From Actinomucor elegans (lineage: Eukaryota; Mucoromycota; Mucoromycetes; Mucorales; Mucoraceae), in contig JAMSLZ010000010.1 in assembly GCA_026027325.1 (NCBI GenBank), forward strand, positions 1,178,001 to 1,242,000: a DNA stretch of 64,000 nt. The letters run 5' to 3'. Positions 57,492-64,000 of the stretch are shown here, piece by piece. Positions within the stretch are counted from its first letter, which is position 1. Each line of letters begins with the position of its first letter. The notes under the pieces are model-generated. The model was not told the DNA's origin. It worked only from the letters and a program-made list of their open reading frames with translations, and did no database searches. The position numbers were made by a program, and so were the translations under genes.

Positions 57492-59467
57492 ATGGCGTCG
57501 CTTTACAATTTCAAAAAGATCGAGCCTGTGCCTACTTCCTCCGACTTTGTAGACATTATATTGTCAAAGACTCAGAGAAAGACACCTACTGTTATCCACA
57601 AGAACTATAACATTGGCCGTATCAGACAGTTTTATATGCGTAAAGTTAAGTTCACTCAAGAGAATTTTGATGAAAAGTTCAAGAACATTTTGGATGAATT
57701 CCCCAAGTTGGAGGTGAGTTTTTGTTTCATTGTACCAATAATTTGAGCTAACATAGCGTGTTTTAGGATATTCACCCCTTTTATGCTGATTTAATGAACG
57801 TTCTGTATGATAAGGATCATTACAAGCTTGCTTTAGGTCAAATCAATACGGCTCGTCACTTGATTGATCAAGTTGCCAAGGATTATGTTCGTCTTTTGAA
57901 ATTTGGTGATTCGCTCTACAGATGTAAGCAACTTAAGAAAGCTGCTTTGGGTAGAATGGCTACTGTCATGAAGCGTCAAAAGGATAGTTTAGCCTACCTC
58001 GAACAAGTCCGCCAGCATTTATCCCGTTTACCTTCCATTGATCCTAACACCCGTACCCTTTTGATCTGTGGTTATCCCAATGTCGGTAAATCTTCATTTA
58101 TCAACAAGATTACCCGTGCAGAAGTTGATGTTCAGCCTTATGCTTTCACCACCAAGTCACTCTTTGTTGGACATATGGATTACAAATATATGCGCTGGCA
58201 AGTCATTGATACACCCGGTATTCTCGACCATCCTTTGGAAGAACGTAATACTATTGAAATGCAATCTATCACTGCTATGGCACATTTGAGATCATGTATC
58301 ATGTACTTTATGGATCTTTCTGAACAGTGTGGTTACAGTGTGGAGGACCAAGTCAAGTTGTTTAACAATATCAAGCCCTTGTTTGCCAATAAGCCTATTG
58401 TCTTGGTCATCAACAAGATTGATCAAGTCAAGCCTGAAGACCTTCCTGCTGAACAACAGCAATGGATCCAAGAAATTGCCGCTGATGAAAACGCTACTGT
58501 CTTGACCATGTCTTGTTATAACGATGAAGGTGTCATGAATGTACGTAACAGTGCTTGTGATAAATTATTGGCCGCCCGTGTCGAGATGAAGATGAAGGGC
58601 AACAAGATCAACGACGTGATCAACAAGATCCACTTGGCTCAACCCCAACAAAGAGACAATGTTGCTCGTCTTCCCAATATTCCCGCAGAGACCAAGACTC
58701 GCGTCAAGTATGATCCCAATGATCCTAATCGTCGTAAGCTTGAAAAGGATCTCGAACAAGAACATGGTGGTGCCGGTGTCTTTAACGTGGATCTTAAAAA
58801 GAAATACCTTCTCGAAGATGATGAATGGAAATATGATACCATTCCCGAATTCCTTAACGGCCATAATGTTGCTGACTTTATTGATCCTGAGATTGAAGAG
58901 AAGTTGGAAGCTTTAGAGAGAGAAGAAGAGCGTTTGGAAGCAGAAGGCTTTTATCAATCTGATGAAGAGATTTTGGACGATGAAGAGGAAGCTTTACGTA
59001 CTGCTGCTGATGCCATTCGTGACCGCAAGAAGCTGATTGTGCAAGCTCATCGTGCTGCTCGTGGTAGAACAAGACCTGCTTTGCCTAAGACAACTGCTTC
59101 CAAGTTTACTACTGTCGGTGACATGAATCAACAACTGGCTAGTATGGGTATTGATGGTGCAGATGCAGTTGAACGTACAAGTGCTGCTGCTGCTGGTCGC
59201 AAACGTACTCGTGGTGAGGCCCTTCCTGATGAAGCTGTTAAAGAAGCTGGTGCCAATGATCGTGGAGAAGCAGAGGCTGAAGAAATCAGTAATCAAGGCT
59301 TCCGTAATGTTAAACAGAAGCTTGAAGCTGATAAGCAAAAGAAGAATGTTCAAAAGCAGTCATCCAAGATGGGTAAGCGTGGTGAATCTGACAGACAAAT
59401 TCAAACAAAGATGCCCAAGCATTTATTCAGTGGCAAGCGTGGTATGGGTTCAACAGATCGTCGTTAA
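57492..59467 (+). CDS. NOG1: Nucleolar GTP-binding protein 1
   Basis: Exons 57492-57713 and 57767-59467 (640 residues, as in yeast). The N-terminal helical domain has [20 protein letters not shown] and [20 protein letters not shown]. The OBG-type GTPase domain has [16 protein letters not shown] (G1), [10 protein letters not shown] (G2), [10 protein letters not shown] (G3), VINKID (G4) and an MSCYNDEG G5-like segment. The NOGCT region follows, with a long charged, Lys-rich tail ending in [13 protein letters not shown]. An essential factor of pre-60S assembly, it inserts its C-terminus into the peptide exit tunnel to test it. The first intron begins just after the conserved KLE residues. The T-rich leader lies immediately upstream. 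Confidence 0.97.
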
Positions 59468-59657
59468 AAGATTCTTTTTTACTTTTGTTACATATTATAT
59501 TTCTTTTTGTATTCGTTTAGTTTCGTTTTATATAGCACTTTTCCTTACTTTTTTTTAATTATTATCTCATTAAATATTATATTTGCATACACTCTAAAGC
59601 TTTACTTGGTCTGGATATTTAAGATAATCGGAGCTACATTGAGATATTTTTCGTTTT

Positions 59658-59658
<1 letters not shown>

Positions 59659-59686
<28 letters not shown>
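59659..59686 (+). promoter_or_regulatory. T28 tract before the Nudix gene
   Basis: A run of 28 T ends 10 bases before the ATG at 59697. Tract length is likely to vary between strains and between sequencing reads. Confidence 0.6.
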
Positions 59687-59690
<4 letters not shown>

Positions 59691-59696
59691 ATCAAT

Positions 59697-60438
59697 ATGG
59701 GTAGCAGCACAAGCTTTAACCAATATCCTTCCGAATCTCGCGTTGGTAGACAAGATCAAGTTTACGACCAAAGCGGTGTGCGTCAGGTTTGTCCCTTTAT
59801 CACGTTTTAGCCTTTGATCGATACATATTCACTTGTTACGCATTTCAATGTAGGTAGTTGGCACCATTGCAGTAGATCCCAACACAAATAAAGTTCTTAT
59901 TATTTCGAGTAGTAAACATGAACATGTCTGGGTGCTAGTAAGTATTTATAACTATTGCGAAGCTATGGTTAATCAAACTATGAACATAGCCCAAGGGTGG
60001 TTGGGAAAATGACGAAACAAAAGAAGAAAGTGCTGCACGCGAGACTTACGAAGAGGGTAATGAAGATATAACCTTATAGACTCAATTTGATGAATAACAT
60101 ACTATATTCAAGGCGGCGTTCGGGGCCAAATACATGGCCTTGTAGGAAGCTTTCTAGATTATGATGCATACGGTGAAATCAAAGCAAAGGTGTGGTTTTA
60201 TGAGTTCGAAGTGCAAGAAATTTTGCAAGATTGGCCTGAGAGTGGGTTTCGTTTGCGAAAATGGGTAAGTTAAAAGGACAAAAAAAAAGACCAAATTGGG
60301 TGTGTAAACTCATATCTAATGCTTTTTATATAGTGCTCCTTTGAAGAAGCTATAGCATTACTGCGTTTTAAACCGTTTATGCAAAAGGCTCTCATGAAAT
60401 CTTCGTTTGCACCAAAAGGATCCTTTCCTTTACCGTAA
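59697..60438 (+). CDS. Nudix hydrolase, diphosphoinositol-polyphosphate phosphohydrolase type
   Basis: Exons 59697-59786, 59854-59937, 59990-60056, 60113-60264 and 60334-60438 (165 residues). The Nudix box GGWENDETKEESAARETYEE continues GGV and fits G-x5-E-x7-R-E-U-x-E-E-x-G-U exactly, with the metal-binding glutamates present. It is split by the intron at 60057-60112. VRQVVGTIAVDP and HVWVLPKGGWE before it, and KVWFYEFEVQEI with WPESGFRLRKWCSFEEA after it, match the Aps1/Ddp1 (DIPP) branch. That branch cleaves diphosphoinositol polyphosphates and diadenosine polyphosphates. It follows NOG1 after 229 bp on the same strand. No targeting signal seen, so cytosol or nucleus. Confidence 0.94.
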
Positions 60439-62210
60439 TCTCGAAAACTTTTGTTATATTTGTCTTATTCTATTGAATTTTAAATTAGAATAATATACAC
60501 AGTTTTATTTTTATTAGCTCTATGAAAGAGTAAGACATTAAGACGAGAAGTATTAATGAAGGTTACTGCACACCGAATATAAATGATTGAATGTATTCTA
60601 ATTGAATTAAAGCTTGAGGTGCTAGATGCAGCAGCCTATTTTTTGTATACCTATTTATCAGTCGTGACATTTGACAGAGATTAATCAGGTAATATAAAAT
60701 AATCAGATTTAATTTACTGAAATGCACACAACTTTCAGTGTGCCTCTAAAATGTGATATGATAATAGTACAGTTATCAAAGGCTGATTTCAATGGACAGA
60801 ATACTTTAGTCTGGATATGTAATAGTCATTGGATGCAACATTATAGAATCACTTGAGAAATGTAATGTAAATATAAAAAAATTCTTTGCTGTTCCTTGAT
60901 CTAATGGTATGATGTTATATCAGTATTATTGATTTTATGGCTCTAAATCAGAACCTTTGTATCATGAGAGTCTTATTTATCTACCACATATGTCTCAGGT
61001 GAGCTTTTCTCTGTATCAGCAAGTCCAAATTTTTGTTTAATCTTGTTAATATTGCGCTAGATTACAGTCCTTATTTTCGCCCCAATAAAACTTGGTCAAA
61101 AGCTATTGATTTATTAGCCCTTGCGAACTGAATATGGCTTATATAATTATATCATTTAGTATTGTCTTTGGTTTCTGGGCCCTTTTATTCCTTATAATAT
61201 ACCGAATTTGCATCTACTTTAGCGTTTGATTTGAACAAAAAACCAGTATTTTGGTTGGCTAATCGTCGGTTATAAATACTGCAGCGTTCAAACAACAGAT
61301 AAAACAGTTGGTTTAAATTTATATACTCAATTAGGTGTATTAGTATCAAAAAATGAGGTATTTACTTATGTAGACATCTGCGATCAACATAAACATTTAT
61401 CTTGGTAGATAGTCTACTAACACTCAAAATATATGGCAGATTGTTGCTTTGGATAAATGAAATTAGGTTCGCCCTTATATTTATCTATTGATTTGTATAA
61501 TAATAGACTTCAAACCTAATCTAGAGTGAGAATTTCATTTATTCTTGATCATTGTCTGATCCGGAACTGTATAGAAATTGAGCTCAAAAAGACTAAATAA
61601 ATTACTTTGAGCAAGCTTTAATGTCAAGTCAATATTGGACTCTTCTTGCTGGGGCTGTTATCTTGGGGCTTATTTAAAGCGATCAACAATGGAGTAAACT
61701 GGATATCATTGGTTAACAAACTTTTCTGAAGTTATCGCTTAAAGCTACTACAAGGATACAGTACACTTCATTGTTTATGGACTTAATATACTGTGAGTGT
61801 CGGTTAATGCATCCTAGTTGTGCGCCTTACCCTTCTACGATGATGATTCGCTTATTGATATATCAGGAAGCAAGTTCGCTAATGAGTACTGATTTTGGGA
61901 TGTCTTGGTTATTACTACAATTGTTTATGCTGCTGGGACAAATTTAATAGCTAGTAAAAAATTCTGTATAGATAGTGTCATTTGTTTTTAGAAAAGTGGG
62001 AGTTACAAACATGGCATATTTTATTATTCTTGAAATAGCGAAGGCTACAATCGGCACAAGGCAACTTATCCCTACCGGCTTTTCAAAAGCTCTTATTTTG
62101 ATTAACTTTCTTCCTAATGGTATATAAAAACAGCCAAAAAAAAAAAAAAAAAAAAAAAAAACGTTTCAATAGCTACACACACTTCATATCAGCACGAAAA
62201 TAAAAATAAA
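60439..62210. other. Intergenic
   Basis: No protein gene supported. A + copy of the dispersed repeat lies at about 60620-60688 (GATGCAGCAGCCTATTTTTT, then TATCAGTCGTGACATT and ACAGAGATTAATCAG). An A tract of 24 lies at about 62138-62161. Confidence 0.55.
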
Positions 62211-62284
62211 TGCTCATTACAGGGGTCGAACCTGTGACCTTGGCGTTATTAGCACCACGCTCTAACCAACTGAGCTAAACGAGC
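62211..62284 (-). tRNA. tRNA-Ile (anticodon AAT)
   Basis: Read on the minus strand, GCTCGTT pairs with AATGAGC (one G-U) as a seven-pair acceptor stem, with discriminator A at 62211. A-box TAGCTCAGTTGG and B-box GGTTCGACCCC are present. The anticodon stem TGGTG/CGCCA closes the loop CTAATAA with AAT at plus positions 62248-62250. No intron. A T5 run follows within 25 bases, as for Pol III termination. Confidence 0.96.
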
Positions 62285-62706
62285 TTATGAAAGCTAAAAC
62301 AAAAAAACCTATAAGATTTATTAAAAATAAAAGACACTATAGACACCCTTAAACAAACCCCTATATTTTGATTGGCCTATAATTAGGTTTAACATTTCAC
62401 CGATATTTATATAACTGCTTGCTTTTTTTTTTGACAAATTCAAGTATTCAAGAATGTTGGAACACTAGCCTATCAAATTACTTGTAATCATCTCGAATAA
62501 AGACTATGAGCATCGATCATAAATTTGTTAAACTCGATGATGTAGCTAGTTATTGTTCTGATGATATGATAAAGGCTGTATATATCCTTTAGAAATGAAA
62601 AATCATCATAATGTTTTACTCTAATAGCAGTTATCACGGACACAAACAAAACCAATATTATAGTATTAAATTGAAGAAGACATGTACAGGTTTTATTATT
62701 ATTACA
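62285..62706. other. Intergenic between tRNA and nucleoporin
   Basis: About 420 bp, AT-rich. Holds the upstream flank of the tRNA gene and the 3' end of the nucleoporin gene. Nothing else seen. Confidence 0.55.
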
Positions 62707-64000
62707 TTACTCAGAGATAATCGTCGTCTCTGCATCAGATACTACTTCCTTGGGTACACCTGCTTTTACCAGCGTTGAAAAGGCAAAGTCTTTATCAGAT
62801 TCATCATCGTACTTATGTAATATCTTGAAGAGGATGTCTATAGAAACAAAAGAGTACGGTTAAACAAACATAGTAAACTAGATTGAACAAGCATAACTTA
62901 CAGACCGGGAAGGAAGAGATAGAGGGATAAAGCTTCTCAGCTAATTTAACTATCTTGCTTTGAATATGATCTTTGCCATGGCCTGTTTGTTAATATGTTA
63001 GACTCTGCTTTCTAATTGCTTTTCATTGAATGATACTTGCAGTTTTGAATGATACTTATCCAGGCACTTTCTGCATACTTGAAATCATATTTGTCCATCA
63101 GGTCCATTAAATACAATGCTTGTTCATGCAATGTGTGGGTATATGCTTGAGCAAACAAATCTTCTGCTGACAAGAGCTTCTGACTTAAAGTTTCAGCTGT
63201 TCGTTTGGCCTCTGTAGAATTTGTTCGCTCCAATAAAGCATTGCAAACTTTCTGTTGAATCTTGGCTACACGCAATGATAGTTCGACGTTATCAAATGAT
63301 TCCTTCGACAATTCCACATAGCCACAGGCTCTATTCAAGTAATCAACACGGTCGTCTACATTGATATTATCAACAAACATAGCTAGATCATAGAGACAGT
63401 TAATAGCCAGGCTATATTTTGTGTGGTGAGCGTAATAGTCTGCAAGATATTCCAATCTCTCTCTTTCTACAATGAGCTGTGTTTTGAAAAAACGTTCAAT
63501 CAAAGATGTTTCCAAACTAATTAAAACGTCTTTGTAGTTGTTTTCCTTTAGCCAACGATAAATAGCGAAATGATATATATCTTCGTGAGTAAGACTCAGA
63601 GCCTTTTGAAGTACTTGCTTCCCGTCCTTATTTTTAAGAGCCTTTTCAATCGTACAAGTAATGATGGGACGAAGATTCCAAAATCTAGCAGTGTCTTCCT
63701 GATACTTGGCAAACACGAGCTTTACAGCCCCATAATGATCATCTAGTGTGCAGAATTCCTCAGCCAAAGAAGCAATGCGTGCAATATCAAGATATGAGCT
63801 AATTTCTGTGAAATAGCTCAACGCCAAATCCAAAGCTTGCTGCTTGTCGTTCGAGTGGTTTCTTGCTCCATATAAACATTCAATGCCCTATCAGAAACAA
63901 AAAAAAAAACTATTGAATCAAATATGCTGCTAACAATAATGTCATTCTTACTTTGTAGTATATAGCATTTTCTTGTGCAATAAGCTCCAAACAATTATGA
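62707..64000 (-). CDS. Nup155/Nup170 nucleoporin, C-terminal part (partial)
   Basis: Exons on the minus strand: 63952 to beyond 64000, 63041-63887, 62902-62982 and 62707-62837, giving the last 395 residues or so. The protein is all helical, with LAEEFCTLDDHYGAVKL, DIYHFAIYRWLKENNYKDVL, IERFFKTQLIVERERLEYLA, the family phrase VDDRVDYLNRACGYVELS and then VELSLRVAKIQQKV. This is the C-terminal alpha-solenoid of the Nup155/Nup157/Nup170 family, a scaffold of the nuclear pore inner ring. The junction after 63041 has no suitable GT donor that keeps both phase and the conserved WISIIQN segment. A GC donor (GCAAGT at 63040) fits, and GTATCA a few codons earlier is the alternative. The N-terminal beta-propeller lies outside the window. 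Confidence 0.87.

Noticed and set aside
1..64000. A functional gene cluster for secretion and glycosylation (HID1, UNC50, GPI7, PMT2, GTB1)
   Set aside because: Genes are on both strands, separated by unrelated housekeeping genes, with no shared promoter layout. These are common single-copy genes and co-location by chance is enough.

Overview
The window is nuclear DNA of a filamentous fungus, most probably an early-diverging mould of the Mucoromycota (Mucorales type). It is AT-rich. The genes are dense in short GT-AG introns, mostly 47-80 bp, with CTAAC/CTGAC-like branch sites. I placed about 90 introns by joining reading frames by eye and checking that each joined CDS keeps phase. Twenty-three protein genes are supported (two cut by the window edges), plus one tRNA-Ile. 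Species cannot be decided from the sequence alone.

Layout, left to right. 1-215 (-): first exons of HID1. 2219-4131 (+): a homeodomain factor, then UNC50/GMH1. 5057-6181: a 510-bp tandem repeat. 7509-9755 (+): a seven-exon orphan gene. 9756-11345: repeat-rich intergenic DNA with a foldback. 11346-13928 (+): an M3 metallopeptidase of the bacterial oligopeptidase A type. 13997-14464: a MITE-like element with about 145-bp inverted ends. 14658-15269 (+): a two-finger C2H2 factor. 15886-19236 (-): GPI ethanolamine-phosphate transferase 2 (GPI7/LAS21). 19953-21499 (+): a ribosomal-L1-domain nucleolar protein with a Lys/Ala repeat tail. 22680-28671 (-): a DUF1295 membrane protein, glycerol kinase and a CDF zinc transporter. 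29388-29758 (+): mitochondrial bL34. 29841-31091 (-): a DusA-type dihydrouridine synthase. 32999-35762 (+): a PMT2-type protein O-mannosyltransferase. 36135-38502 (+): a lysine-rich disordered orphan. 40638-41312 (+): ribosomal protein eL37. 41519-43736 (-): a G-alpha subunit and a rhodanese. 47407-49355 (+): glucosidase II beta. 50376-53885 (-): a LIM-RhoGAP. 57492-60438 (+): NOG1 and a Nudix hydrolase. 62211-62284 (-): tRNA-Ile(AAT). 62707-64000 (-): the C-terminal part of a Nup155/Nup170 nucleoporin.

Most genes are single-copy housekeeping genes and do not form a pathway cluster. A theme is the secretory pathway: HID1, UNC50, GPI7, PMT2, glucosidase II beta and the DUF1295 protein (dilysine ER-retrieval-like end) all act in, or look targeted to, the ER or Golgi. 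A second theme is ribosome biogenesis (eL37, bL34m, NOG1, the L1-domain protein). This looks like chance clustering.

The less ordinary parts are: (i) two enzymes of bacterial type (oligopeptidase A-like peptidase, DusA-like synthase with a presequence-like N-terminus); (ii) a degenerate intergenic repeat family, about 70-80 bp, with at least a dozen recognisable copies, some as inverted pairs, which appears to be the ends of a decayed MITE-like element; (iii) the complete MITE at 13997-14464 and the foldback at 9909-10149; (iv) a 15-bp micro-exon in PMT2 and an ATG-only first exon in eL37; (v) two multi-exon orphan genes. I found no CRISPR array, rRNA, biosynthetic cluster, defence system or virus.
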